From the NCBI GenBank assembly GCA_963555705.1, contig OY743188.1, positions 29,037,383-29,101,382 on the forward strand: a stretch of 64,000 nucleotides of DNA, in the 5' to 3' direction. The notes under the pieces were generated by a model. The model had not been told where the DNA came from, ran no database searches, and worked only from the letters and a program-made list of their open reading frames with translations. The position numbers and the translations under genes were made by a program. This DNA is from Ligustrum vulgare (taxonomy: Eukaryota; Streptophyta; Magnoliopsida; Lamiales; Oleaceae). Below are positions 35,910 through 47,263 of this stretch, piece after piece (position 1 is the stretch's first letter; every line of letters begins with the position of its first letter).

Positions 35910-36449
35910 TGACGCGATCCCACTCGAGAATCTCGACGTGACACGTGGAATAATGAATTGAAAAACGTAGGAAAGATCTAGACTCAACAACAAACACAAG
36001 AAAAAGAAAATAAATTAACTGAAAAAGATAAAATTGACGTTAGGACCTTGACCTGACAATCACGACACGAAGATTCGACAATGCGAATTGAATATCCAAA
36101 GTTTTCGAAGCATCTCAAGGACTTTTAAATTTTCTTGATAAGTTTCTATTGGGAACTCCACAAATATCTCAGTATATTTGATTAATTCAATTGGTTGTTC
36201 TTGAAGAAAACAAAAGGGAATCATCAATCTTTTAAAGAGATCACTCTCAATTTCATTCAATAATATCAAAGTTAATGTTTACAATGGGAAAAAATGATAA
36301 TATAAAGTAAAATTGACCTAAAACTAGGTTTAGTCGCTAATGGGCCCTAAAACATGAAAATAACAAAACAAAAAGGAAAATAAATCTAAATTCGCGAAAA
36401 CCAGGAAAAATAAAGTTACGGCCGTAATTTACTAACTTACGGCCGTAAG
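35910..36449 (-). repeat. 5' LTR of element B, inner part
   Basis: It matches 32626-33165. It contains the palindrome pair at 36416/36437 (21 bp apart) and is interrupted exactly at the end of the second palindrome by the hAT MITE. Confidence 0.88.
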
Positions 36450-36909
36450 CAGTGTTCAGAAAACCGAAAACTGGTTCGATCCGAAAAAGACAACGGGTCA
36501 AAGATCAGAAGGTCAAACCGGGTCGAACCGAGATTGAACCGGTTTCAATTAAAAAATTAAAAATTATTCCAAAAATCACAAATTTTTCTAATAAATAAGT
36601 TATTTTACAAATAAACCAACATTTACTCATTTAGAAAATAAAACCATACACAAAATATAGATTATTTTATTATCACAATAATATTTTTTAATTTTAGAAT
36701 TACTAATTCAAAGAAAATATAGATGAATTATTGTTAATTATATTTATTATTCCTATAATTTATTTCAAAACTTTAAATATTAAAAGTATTTTAACCCATA
36801 AAAATGATTTTAACTTATAATACTAGTAATGGAATATAAATAGTTGGAAAATTAAATAAATATAAAAGAGAATGAAATGAAAAAACAATTTTCAAAATGG
36901 TTGGAATTG

Positions 36910-37683
36910 TGATGAGAATCCAGGGAGTCAATCGAGTCAAAGTCAAACAGGTCAACCCTCTATCAGGATACTGGTGGGGCCCATGACAAGATCCAAGGCT
37001 AAAGAGGTCCAAGAGTCGATGGCAGGACTCATTTTCAAGCTCCGAAATCAAGTCCACATGGAAGAGAGCAAGATCGAGGTCAATTGCCTAAGTTTGGAAG
37101 CTCAGGACATTTCGGTTGACCGAAAGTCCATCCGGTCGACCGAAACTCTGCAGGGATTTTTGGAGCAAGCCTCAGGAGGGTTCAGATGAGCTCTGTATGA
37201 CCGAAAGTGCTATTTCGGTCGACCTGTTGTTCGACCGAAATATTTTCGGTCGACCGGTTCGGTCAACCGAAAGTCTCCCGATTGTAAATGCGGGGTTTTT
37301 TGTGCAATTTTGCAAACTTTCTTTTCTTTCACTTTGTATATCTTTTGTAAAGCATTGAAACCCTAGTTAGTTTTTTGGGACATTGAAGACTCCATTGAGA
37401 GCATTTAAGAGAGGTAAATCCTTTCTTCACTTGTAACTTTTCTTGGAATATTACTTCAACTTGTATATTGAGAATTTATCTTGTGTATTGGTTGTTATTG
37501 TTTATTCCACAAATCTTGGTATTTGTCTTAATCTCTCCATTGGGTTAGGGTTAGTTTTTCTTAGAATTTTGGTTGGGTTAAACTTGGGTCAAGATTCCTC
37601 ATTTATTACCTTTTTAGCTTTCTTGGGTTGGTACAAAATTGTTGTGGGAATTTTTGATTTAATCACCAAAGGGGTTCGCATCA
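36910..37683 (+). repeat. 5' LTR of element C with GGTCGACC palindromes
   Basis: The 774-bp LTR begins TGATGAG and ends CGCATCA. GGTCGACC-type palindromes lie at about 37114, 37134, 37217, 37229, 37248 and 37261, upstream of a TATA-like TGTATATC near 37335. Its first 200 bp also encode the pol tail, in frame in the 3' copy. Confidence 0.9.
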
Positions 37684-37685
37684 TT

Positions 37686-37697
37686 TGGTATCAGAGC
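37686..37697 (+). other. Primer-binding site of element C
   Basis: TGGTATCAGAGC, complementary to initiator Met tRNA, two bases after the LTR. Confidence 0.93.
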
Positions 37698-38329
37698 TTG
37701 ACTTTAAAATTGGTAATCCTGTCTTTACATTTATTGTTGTTGTTCTTGATAGTCAAAAAAAAAACGAAAATTACAAAAGAAATTGGGGAAAATTAGTTGC
37801 CCGTGAATATTTCATGATTCCTACATATTGGGCATTGTTGTTATCATCAATTTGAAAGTTTCTTGGGGATACATTTGAACAAACACTTGAAAATTTCAAA
37901 CTATTCAAGCTTGCATCCTAAGTGTTTGATAAAATGTTTCAAAGAGTGTTTTCATATTGAAACCTACCATTCAACTACCAAACACATTCCTAAGTGAATT
38001 CCTTGTGTCTTACATCAAGTTATTGTGACTATACCCTTGAAAATCTTATTGGTCAAGTTAAATTCCTTACTTCCTTGTATAATAGCAAGCAACTAAATTC
38101 TACTTGCTATTGTGTCAATCATTCCCTTTGCTTCCTTTGTTGTTTGTAGAATTTGTGCTACACAAGAGTTGAATTCTCAATTAAGTTGAATTACGTTCCT
38201 TGGAAAGTTTGGGTAAGAAAGTGAGGAGTGGTAAAAGGCAAGAGTGGTGAGCTCATTAGAGGGAAAAGGCCTAATTGAGTGAAACACGAGCGAAAATATT
38301 TTGTGAGGACACTTGCACACTTACACTCC

Positions 38330-41300
38330 ATGGCAAATGCACATACTTCCAGTGGACAAGATTCTAATGCACAAACTCAAGAGTTGAGGGATATGATACA
38401 AGCTCTCACGGTTACTATGACGGATATGGGGGGAAGGTTGGAGGGTAGATTAGCAATGTTGGAGACTAGGAGGGAAGTTCCACCTCCAAGGGATGATAAT
38501 GTTAGGAGGGGTGATAGGAGAAGGCCTAGAGATGAGTATGAGGATGATGATGTTGATGATGATGAATTGGAGAGTGAAGGGGGTAGTGACCAAAATTGGA
38601 ACATGGGTAGGAATAGAGGAGGTAGGAATGTGAGGGGAGTAGGTCGAGGTCATGGGAGGAACCCTAGGGGTAGGGATGGAGTGGATGGTAATCTTGGTAG
38701 TATTAAGATGAAAATTCCTTCTTTCCATGGGAAGAGTGATCCGGATGCTTATTTAGAATGGGAGAGGAAGATGGAATTGATTTTTGAATGTCATAGGTAC
38801 TCCGAGGATAAAAAGGTTAAGTTAGCGGTAGTGGAGTTTACCGACTATGCCTTAGCTTGGTGGGATAATTTATTACTCACTAGGAGAAGGAATTTCGAGG
38901 GTAGTGTGGATACTTGGGATGAGTTGAAGAGCCTTATGAGAAAAAGATTTGTACCAAGTCACTACTATAGGGGCTCTATCAAAGAGTACAAACCCTTACT
39001 CAAGGAACAAAGGGTGTTGAAGATTATTATAAGGAGTTGGAGAAAGCTTTGATGAGGGCCGACATAGAGGAGGATAGAGAAGCCACTATGGCTCGATTTA
39101 CGAGTGGGTTGAATAGGGAGGTAACCAATGTGGTTGAATTACACCATTATGTTGAGATGGAGGAGTTGGTACACATGGCTATTAAAGTGGAGGCTCAATT
39201 GAAGAAGAATGAGCAACTTAAAAGAAAGGGGCAAGAAAAATTCTTGGGAGGTCCTAGTTCCAATTGGAAGTCTAAGTGGGGGAGTGAAAAGGTTGATAAG
39301 GCACCACTTAAGGACAATATTGAAACCTCCAAGGGAAAGGAAGTTAGCTTCGTCAAGGATAAACCAAAGGTTGTTCCTACCACTTCTAGGAGTCGGGATA
39401 TAGAATGCTTCAAGTGTAGAGGACGGGGGCATTATGCTCGAGAGTGCCCTAATAATAGGGTGATGATTATCAAAAATGGGGAGTGGTACTCGGAAGATGA
39501 AGAGGACGAAGAGGGGGTGCTATGTAGAGGAGATAGTGATGACGAGGAAGAAGAGGTGGAGGGAATTGTTAGTCCACCCAAGTCTTTAGTCACCATTAGG
39601 TCTCTCAACACCCAAGCCAAGGTGGATGATGCGGCTAAGCAAAGGGAGAATATCTTCCATACTAGATGTCTTGTGAAGGACAAAGCGTGTAGTCTCATCA
39701 TTGATGGGGGAAGTTGCACCAATGTAGTTAGCACTAGTATGGTAGAGAGGTTTTGATTACCTTTAATGCCACATCCTAATCATTATAAGTTACAATGGTT
39801 GAGTGATTATGGTGAGTTGAAGGTAAGCAAGCAAGTATTACTTATTTTCAACATAGGGACCTATGAGGATCAGGTACTTTGTGATGTGGTACCCATGCAA
39901 GCTACACATATTTTATTGGAGAGGCCATGGCAATATGATAGGAGGGTATTGCATGATGATAGGAAAAATAGGTATAGTTTCCAAATGAATGGAAAACCCG
40001 TAACACTCCTACCTTTGAGTCCGGAAGAAGTTTACAAGGACCAATTGAAACTCAAGAAGGAGGAGGAAAAAGAAAGAAGAAAAAAAAAGATGGAGTTGAG
40101 TGAGGGACAAAAAGAAAGTGAAAAAAAAAGAGGGGAAAAAATAGTGAGAAAAAAATGAGGGGATGCAAGAAAAAAGAAAGAGAGCAAAAGAAATTGAGAA
40201 AATAATGAATTTTTATGCGAGTAAAGGTGATGTGGAGAGAGCTTTAAAAGAAAATCATTATATTCTTTTGATGGTGTATAAGGAGTCCCTCCTTATACTT
40301 GACGACCCTTACACTTCCCTCCCCACTTTAGCTACTTCTTTATTGCAGGAGTTCGAGAATGTCTTCCCGGAGGAGATGCCTAGTGGGCTTCCACCCATTA
40401 GAGGCATCGAGCATCAAATTGATTTCATCCCCAGAGCCATCATTCCAAATAGACCGGCATATCGAAGCAACCCGGAGGAGACCAAGGAACTCCAAAAACA
40501 AGTTGAAGAGTTGATGGGTAAAGGATATGTTCGTGAGAGCATGAGTCCTTGTGCCGTTCCCGTGCTACTAGTGTCCAAGAAGGATGGAACCTTTAGAATG
40601 TGCGTCGATTGCTGAGCCATTAACAACATAACGGTAAAGTATCGACACCCCATTCCTAGGTTAGATGATATGCTAGATGAGTTGCATGGTTCTTGCATTT
40701 TTAGTAAAATCGACTTGAGAAGTAGATACCACCAAATTAGGATGAGAGAAGGAGATGAATGGAAAACCGCTTTTAAAACTAAATATGGTTTATATGAGTG
40801 GTTGGTTATGCCCTTCGGTCTCACTAATGCACCGAGCACTTTTATGAGATTAATGAACCATGTTTTACGTGCATTCATTGGAAAATTTGTGATAGTTTAC
40901 TTCGATGATATTTTGATTTATAGCAAAAATTTGAATGAGCATATTGAACACTTGAGAAGTGTACTTGTGGTTTTGAAAGAAGAACAATTGTATGCTAACC
41001 TTAACAAGTGTAATTTTTGCATGGAGAGTGTGGTCTTTCTTGGATTTGTAGTTAGTACTAAGGGGGTAGAGGTCGATGAGGAGAAGATCAAAGCCATTAA
41101 GGAATGGCCCACTCCCACAAGTGTCACCGAGGTAAGAAGCTTCCACGGGTTAGCTAGTTTTTACCGTAGATTTGTCAAGGATTTTAGCACACTAGCTTCA
41201 CCACTTATCGAGGTTGTCAAAAAACATGTGGGGTTTAAATGGGGGGAGGCGCAAGAAAAGGCCTTTAATGAAATAAAGAACAAATTGTGCACCGCCCAGG

Positions 41301-43222
41301 TTTTATCCTTGCCTAATTTTGATAAAACTTTTGAGATTGAATGTGATGCTTCAGGCACAGGTATTGGAGCAGTTTTGATGCAGGAGAAAAGGCCGATTGC
41401 CTACTTTAGCGAGAAGCTCAGTGGAGCCGCCCTGAACTACCCCACCTATGACAAGGAGCTCTATGCGTTGGTGAAATCGTTAGAGACATGGCACCACTAC
41501 TTGTGGCCTAGAGAGTTCGTCATCCACACTGACCATGAGTCATTGAAGCACTTGAAGGGGCAAGGGAAGTTGAGCAAGAGGCATGCCAAATGGGTGGAGT
41601 ACGTAGAAACTTTTCCCTATGTCATCAAATACAAACAAGGTAAGGAGAATGTGGTCGCCGACGCCCTTTCTCGAAGGTATGCTCTTATTACTACCTTGAG
41701 TGCTAAATTGTTGGGTTTTGAGAGCATTAAGGACTTGTATGCGCATGATGCGGATTTTGCTAGTATATTTATATCATGTGAGAGGGTTGGATTTGGTAAG
41801 TATTACAGGCAGGAGGGGTTTTTTGTTTCGAGAAGGTAAACTTTGTATGCCAAATTGCTCATTGAGAGAGTTAATGGTAAGGGAGGCCCATGGCGGGGGA
41901 TTAATGGGTCACTTTGGGGTAAGAAGAACCTTGGAAATCTTACAAGAACATTTCTTTTGGCCTAAAATGAGTAGAGATGTTGGGAGAATTTGTTCTAGGT
42001 GCATAACTTGTAGGAAGGCCAAGTCCAAGGTAGAACCACATGAATTATATACACCCCTACCTGTCCGTAGTGAACCTTGGACGGTAATTTCTATGGACTT
42101 CATTTTGGGATTGCCTAGGTCAAAAAGAGGTAGTGATTCCATTTTCGTGGTTGTAGATAGGTTTAGTAAAATGGCGCATTTCCTTGCTTGTCATAAAACC
42201 GATGATGCCATTCATATCGCCGACCTATTCTTTAGGGAAATAGTGCGACTCCATGGGGTTCCTAGGAGCATTGTGTCGGATAGGGACGTTAAATTTCTTA
42301 GCCACTTTTGGAAGGTCTTGTGGGGGAAATTGGGAACTAAACTTTTGTTTTCAACAACTTGTCACCCCAAACCGATGGCCAAACAGAGGTGGTTAATAGA
42401 ACTTTAACACAACTTCTTCGCACCGTCCTTAAGGGGAACCTAAAGAATTGGGAAGAGTGTTTACCTTTTGTTGAATTTGCATATAATCGAAGTGTTCATT
42501 CTACTAGTTCTTTTTCTCCATTCGAGATTGTTTATGGTTTTAACCCTTTAACTCCTTTGGACTTGATTCCGTTACCTATTGATGAAAGAGGTAGTTTAGA
42601 TGGGAAGAGAAAGGCGGAGTTGGTAAAATCTCTCCACGAGAAAGTCAAACTCCAAATCGAGAAGAAGAATGAACAATATGCCTCCAGTGCCAATAAAAGT
42701 AGAAAACGAATGACATTTGAGGCCGGTGATTGGGTATGGTTGCATTTGAGGAAAGAGCGGTTCCCGACTCAAAGAAAATCAAAATTACAATCACGTGGTG
42801 ATAGCCCCTTCCAAATCCTAGAGAAAATCAATGACAATGACTACAAGCTTGACCTTCCTGGTGAGTACAATGTATCAGCTTCTTTTAACGTCTCTGACTT
42901 ATCCCCTTTTGATGCAGGTGAAGATTCGAGGTCGAATCCTTTTCAAGAGGGAGGGGATGATGAGAATCCAGGGAGTCAATCGAGTCAAAGTCAAACATGT
43001 CAACCCTCTATCAGGATACCGGTGGGGCCCATGACAAGATCCAAGGCTAAAGAGGTCCAAGAGTCGATGGCGGGACTCATTTTCAAGCTCCGAAATCAAG
43101 TCCACATGGAAGATAGCAAGATCGAGGTCAATTTCCTAAGTTTGGAAGCTTGGGACATTTCGGTCGACCGAAAGTGCTATTTCAGTCGACCTGTTGTTCG
43201 ACCGAAAGTCTCCCGATTGTAA
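38330..43222 (+). pseudogene. gag-pol polyprotein of element C, with several stops and frameshifts
   Basis: Gag opens at the ATG at 38330. A basic, glycine-rich stretch is followed by the gag core (YLEWERKMELIF, about 38750-38790), a frameshift near 38980, and a zinc knuckle CFKCRGRGHYARECP (about 39408-39450). The protease (IIDGGSC, near 39700) is followed by a TGA at 39753-39755. The linker frame ends at 40156-40158. RT has a TGA at 40612-40614 in the VDC-A region and YFDDIL near 40901. RNase H has DASGTG near 41346. Integrase has an HHCC zinc-binding region (about 41900-42010), catalytic DFI and SDRD motifs, and frameshifts near 41830 and 42360. The tail GPMTRSKAKEV (about 43026) lies in the 3' LTR. 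It is not autonomous. Confidence 0.9.
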
Positions 43223-43616
43223 ATGCGGGGTTTTTTGTGCAATTTTGCAAACTTTCTTTTCTTTCACTTTGTATATCTTTTGTAAAGCATTGAAACCCTA
43301 GTTAGTTTTTTGGGACATTGAAGACTCCATTGAGAGCATTTAAGAGAGGTAAATCCTTTCTTCACTTGTAACTTTTCTTGGAATATTACTTCAACTTGTA
43401 TATTGAGAATTTATCTTGTGTATTGGTTGTTGTTTATTCCACAAATCTTGGTATTTGTCTTAATCTCTCCATTGGGCTAGGGGTTAGTTTTCCTTAGAAT
43501 TTTGGTTGGGTTAAACTTGGGTCAAGATTCCACATTTATTACCTGTTTAGTTTTCTTGGGTTGGTACAAAATTGTTGTGGGAATTTTTGGTTTAATCACC
43601 AAAGGGGCTCGCATCA
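42958..43616 (+). repeat. 3' LTR of element C
   Basis: It is nearly identical to the 5' LTR but 115 bp shorter. The missing DNA lies between GGTCGACC palindromes, leaving fewer copies (about 43160-43205). The upstream purine tract AAGAGGGAGGGGA marks its start. Confidence 0.9.
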
Positions 43617-43619
43617 AAT

Positions 43620-43663
<44 letters not shown>

Positions 43664-43671
43664 AAAAGCAA
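43617..43671 (+). repeat. (AT)n(AC)n microsatellite
   Basis: A short AT run followed by about 14 AC units abuts the 3' edge of element C. Confidence 0.85.
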
Positions 43672-43698
43672 GCAAATTACATAGTAGCTACACTTGAA

Positions 43699-43749
43699 TC
43701 CCACATCGGCTGAAAGAGGAGATGGGAAGAGTACTTTTGCCTATATATA
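43699..43749 (+). promoter_or_regulatory. snRNA-type upstream element plus TATA, orphan
   Basis: TCCCACATCG (43699-43708) matches the plant upstream sequence element of U-snRNA genes. TATATATA begins at 43742, about four helical turns away centre to centre, the spacing known for Pol II snRNA promoters. No snRNA sequence follows at the expected start near 43772. It lies in the right arm of the hAT MITE. Confidence 0.35.
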
Positions 43750-44045
43750 CATGTGATGAGAGGACTTTAGTAATTGGTCCAATTGGAGGCTTTTGCAACC
43801 AGCCAACCACATTTCATATGAGTTTAAAAAAAAATTTGAAAAAAAAAAAAAATTGACCCGTGAAACCAGATTAAACCAGGCCGGATCAACCGGTTTTCCA
43901 ATTTAACCGGTCAAAAATCGGGTTCTTTGACTGGGTTTTAAATGGCCGATTTTTTTTCCTAACCGAACCGGTTTTCTGGCCGGTTCAGGGGTTTTCTGGT
44001 TGAACTGGTTGAACCGGCCGGTTCTGTTCGGTTTTCTAAACATTG

Positions 44046-44341
44046 GCCGTAAGTGGCCTTATGATTGCTATTTACGGATGTATCCATAAAACTTACAGCC
44101 GTAAGTATGAATATCTTGGAATTATTTGTTCAAAGCCGTGGGTTTTTTACGCCTGTGACGTTCAGGACTTGCGGGTGTGAATTTTCCACTGGAACTTGAA
44201 CTTCAACCCTTCGACTCGGCTTGCTCCGTCCGTCGTCTCAGCTCGACTTCGACATGAAACTTGTGTCATTTCCCACGTAGATCACTGTTACATTGTCGAT
44301 AGCTCAACTTCTCCTTTGGTCTCCTACTTCAGATCACATCA
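44046..44341 (-). repeat. 5' LTR of element B, outer part
   Basis: It resumes the LTR after the hAT MITE and matches 33155-33451. It ends CATCA and is followed by the target duplication TTTAG. Confidence 0.88.
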
Positions 44342-44346
44342 TTTAG

Positions 44347-44639
44347 CCAGATAAAAATAATAAGCATGTTGTTGCGCATCCATCTCTCCTCGAACTCGAA
44401 AATAGATGCAAGGGGCTCTATGGTGAGTACAAATTTTATCAAACCTGAGCCTTCAACCTCGAACACTTATCCAGGAGGTACTTTTTTTACCTCAAAGATA
44501 ACTTATACCCCGAGCACTAGCTTGATCCCTTTAACACAGGAATGCAGTTCGGGTTTATTTATGCTCGGGGTCCTTTCCTCGTAAACCAAGTACTATTTCG
44601 TGACCTCAATAGGACTCGAGGTCCTCATAGTCATATCCT
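44347..44639. other. Unassigned spacer
   Basis: It is the continuation of the target DNA into which element B was inserted. Mixed composition, no gene recognised. Confidence 0.4.
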
Positions 44640-45340
44640 TACATAACCATTGTAGTTAGAGGTGTTTTTCGGACGGAACGAATCGAAAACAAGTATTCCA
44701 ATTTTCGTTCCAAAAAATTTCGGAATCAAAATATTGTTCCAAAATTCATTCCAAAATTTTCGGAATACACAACTTTCTTTCCAAACTGAAATTCGGAAAT
44801 TTTCTGAAATTTCCAATATTTAATATTTTACCAACATTTATAATAATTTTAAGCATATAGAAAAAGAATGTCTAAAAAGTAAAATCAAATGAGTTAAAAA
44901 TTTCAACTAGTAAAAAATTATAATTAAAGTTATAAAGTACAAAAGATAACAACATAACATCTATAAATAGATTTTAACATAAATTTCTTCATCATAATTC
45001 AATAAAATAGAAGTCAATGAGGATCACGATGCTATAATTCTTGTCATTCTTCTTTTTTTTTTTTTTAACTAAATATAAGTGTTGCATGTCAATTATATAC
45101 TACATCTCATATTAATAATATTTTAATATTAATTGTTCAATAAATTATTTTCTAAAATCTTATATTATTAATTGCAATAAAAACAAAAGAATGGAATTTA
45201 TTTGGAAAAAAATAGAATTTTCGGATCGGAATATTTCGGAATGCTTCTGAATCTTTTGGATCGGAATTTCGGGAATTTCGAAAGTCGTTCCAATTTGAAT
45301 CCAATTTTTTTGGAAAATTTCGGATTTCTTCTCTTTTTCT
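44640..45340. repeat. Probable MITE remnant with TTCCGAAAT-type repeats
   Basis: A left edge TAGAGGTGTTTTTCGGACGG resembles hAT-like MITE ends. Degenerate GGAATTTCGG / CCGAAATTCC motifs flank an AT-rich centre (44690-44815 and 45215-45330). A right terminus was not found. Confidence 0.45.
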
Positions 45341-45906
45341 TGTTTCCTTACCGTTACTCTGTCTATTTTTTGACATGAATTTCATATAGTTATTCTATTT
45401 ATTTGACGTCACTATAGACAATATTCCAACACGACTATAATAAAACTGCTAAAAATAATTAATAACTTTATCTTATCTTATTATCTTATTACTATATTAA
45501 AGGAAGAAAGTTGCTTAAGTTTTCCCTCAAATTCCCCCCCCCCCCAAAAAAAAGACTAGAGCTGCATGACTTATTATTACATTGCTTTTTCCTTTTTCCC
45601 ATGTGAAATAAAAGCTTGCTTTGGAAGCTTCTCTTCAGGAAAATATCAGAAAAATAAAAGCTTCCTCGCGAAGCTTCTCTTCAACGTCAATATCACCAAG
45701 GTTTCTTCATATCTATCACAATCATGGGTAGTCATTGGTGTTCAAAAAAAAAAAAGTCAGATGGATTTCCCATTACTTTTTCAAATAAAGCTTTGCCAAC
45801 GCAAAGCTATGTATTCACACCTTTCTTTCCCATTATTTTTTCAAATTCAAATTCACAAAATCAAACGAAGAAGAAAACATCCACAGCGAAAATCTGATTA
45901 TAGCAA

Positions 45907-46125
45907 ATGGCTGAGGAAAGCCAAGCGAAGATTCCCCCACAGTACAATTTGAATGCCAAGTGGGATGCTTCTCTTGATTCGGCGTTCGCCGATGCCTTCT
46001 CTAGCCTCCTCCTCTTCCATTGGTATGCCAGGGAGTCCAGTGACATGCTGGGAATTATTAGTTTTTTGTGCTGGAGTGGGTATTGGATCTACATATTTGG
46101 CTACTGGAAGGAAGAGGTGAAATAG
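45907..46125 (+). pseudogene. MIC10-like (MICOS subunit) gene fragment
   Basis: The 72-codon frame starts MAEESQAKIPPQYNLNAKWD. The IPPQY.LNAKWDA stretch looks like the N-terminus of plant MIC10 (the DUF543/MINOS1 family), a small inner-mitochondrial-membrane protein of cristae junctions. After LNAKWDASLD the expected membrane segments with glycine-rich motifs are shortened and altered (FADAFSSLLLF..., then WSGYWIYIFGYW). It is preceded by CT- and A-rich leader-like DNA and followed by AT-rich DNA. A decayed captured copy is most likely. Family assignment is from memory of the motif and is tentative. Confidence 0.45.
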
Positions 46126-46486
46126 TTATACAAAAACAATATTTCCCCTGATTCAATTTATTTTGTGAACTGAGGCACTTTTTCAATTTTCCCCTATATT
46201 AGGTTTCCATTAGAAATGATAAATTTACTATGAGTTTTTATTTTTAATTCAGTCCTTTAAGATTATGTTGGATTTGATGATAACCTTCTTGAACTCCCAT
46301 TATTGAATAGTTCCCCTAAATTTCACATTTCTTTATAATTTTCAACTACATTAGAATTTTTGCTATATAATGCTTGGATATTTTGGAATTACTATTAGTT
46401 ATCTTTAGAAGTTAATTTTTCTAATTTGCTTATATTCACGAAATCTCGAGTACACTTACATTAAATAAAATATTGCACGATTCGTG

Positions 46487-46635
46487 ATGTTGAACGAGAA
46501 TTGGGATATCTTAAAATGGAGTTGAAACTTACTTTTGGACCAAAGAAAGCTGGTATCATATTGAACGAGAATTGGGAAATCTTAAAATGGAGCTGAAACT
46601 TACTATTAGACCAAAGAAAGCTGGTATCATATGTG
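46487..46635 (+). repeat. 75-bp tandem duplication
   Basis: Two adjacent near-identical copies begin TTGAACGAGAATTGGGA and end AAAGCTGGTATCATAT. They differ at a few bases only. Confidence 0.85.
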
Positions 46636-47263
46636 CTTTGGTGTTCCTACTTCCTTTAACAATATTCATCTTTTGTTGAGTTTAACTGTAAGTGTCTGTT
46701 TGATTGTGAGGTATGAAATTTGGTATTTTTCTCTCTCTAAAATAAAGTTTCCTTCAAATGCTCTTTGTCCAAAAGCACCAAATATGACTACTTGCTTTGT
46801 AAATGTGACTTCATAACTTAACTACCATGACTCTAGAAGTTTATGTATAGCATTTACAATTTACTTTATTTTGTGTCTCATATGGATAGAAATCAATTAA
46901 TGGACACTAGACCTGCGATCATCTCTAGCATTTATGTCTCGTGGTATAATATACGTAGGTACTTCATTTCCATTATTTTGTAGACAATACTGCACAAAAA
47001 TGTATGAAGGAATCTTACACCATATTTCATCCATGACATAATATTGTATTGTCCTTATTTATGCTTTCTTTCTACCTTCGTTCAGGCGAAGGAATTGCAG
47101 GCCAACTTTGTCCACTTGAGCCTATTGAGCAAGTGACTTTATGAAGTATTCTTTTCCTATTTGGTACTGCTTTATCATGTCATTGGAAATTGATTCCAGA
47201 GAGTTTTCACATTTCAAATTTTGAATCATCCATGTTTAGCATATCTAAATGGGCCTCTTCCTT

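Larger units (their letters stand above)
36905..43621 (+). mobile_element. Ty3/gypsy LTR retrotransposon C, complete but disabled
   Basis: LTRs are 36910-37683 and 42958-43616, with primer site 37686-37697 and purine tract about 42945-42957. The flanks AATTG and AATTA suggest a 5-bp target duplication with one mismatch. Gag, zinc knuckle, protease, RT, RNase H and integrase are recognisable in order. The pol frame runs past the purine tract into the 3' LTR. A pol tail encoded in the LTR is described for some CRM chromoviruses; assigning C to that lineage is inference. Confidence 0.92.
36442..44053. mobile_element. hAT-like MITE in the 5' LTR of B, itself split by element C
   Basis: The ends CAGTGTTCAGAAAACCGAA (36450) and the inverse of CAATGTTTAGAAAACCGAAC (ending 44045) are flanked by a perfect 8-bp duplication GCCGTAAG (36442-36449, 44046-44053). 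That target is half of the TTACGGCCGTAAG palindrome. GAACCGG / CCGGTTC repeats fill both subterminal zones. Without element C it is about 0.89 kb and non-coding. Confidence 0.9.
32621..44346 (-). mobile_element. Non-autonomous Ty3/gypsy element B with nested insertions
   Basis: A perfect 5-bp target duplication TTTAG (32621-32625, 44342-44346) brackets the element. The 3' LTR is 32626-33451. The 5' LTR is 35910-44341 once the insertion 36450-44045 and one copy of its 8-bp duplication are removed (about 830 bp). The minus-strand primer site is at 35896-35907 and a purine-rich tract abuts the 3' LTR. The internal part is only about 2.4 kb and keeps gag zinc-knuckle and protease remnants but no reverse transcriptase or integrase. 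It needs proteins in trans, plausibly from an element like A. Confidence 0.9.

Noticed and set aside
38377..39734. Minus-strand frames opposite gag of element C
   Set aside because: Antisense shadows of gag-pol; serine/leucine-rich translations mirror the Glu/Arg-rich sense strand.
43742..43800. A U-snRNA gene after the snRNA-type promoter
   Set aside because: The sequence at the expected start does not resemble U1, U2, U4 or U5.
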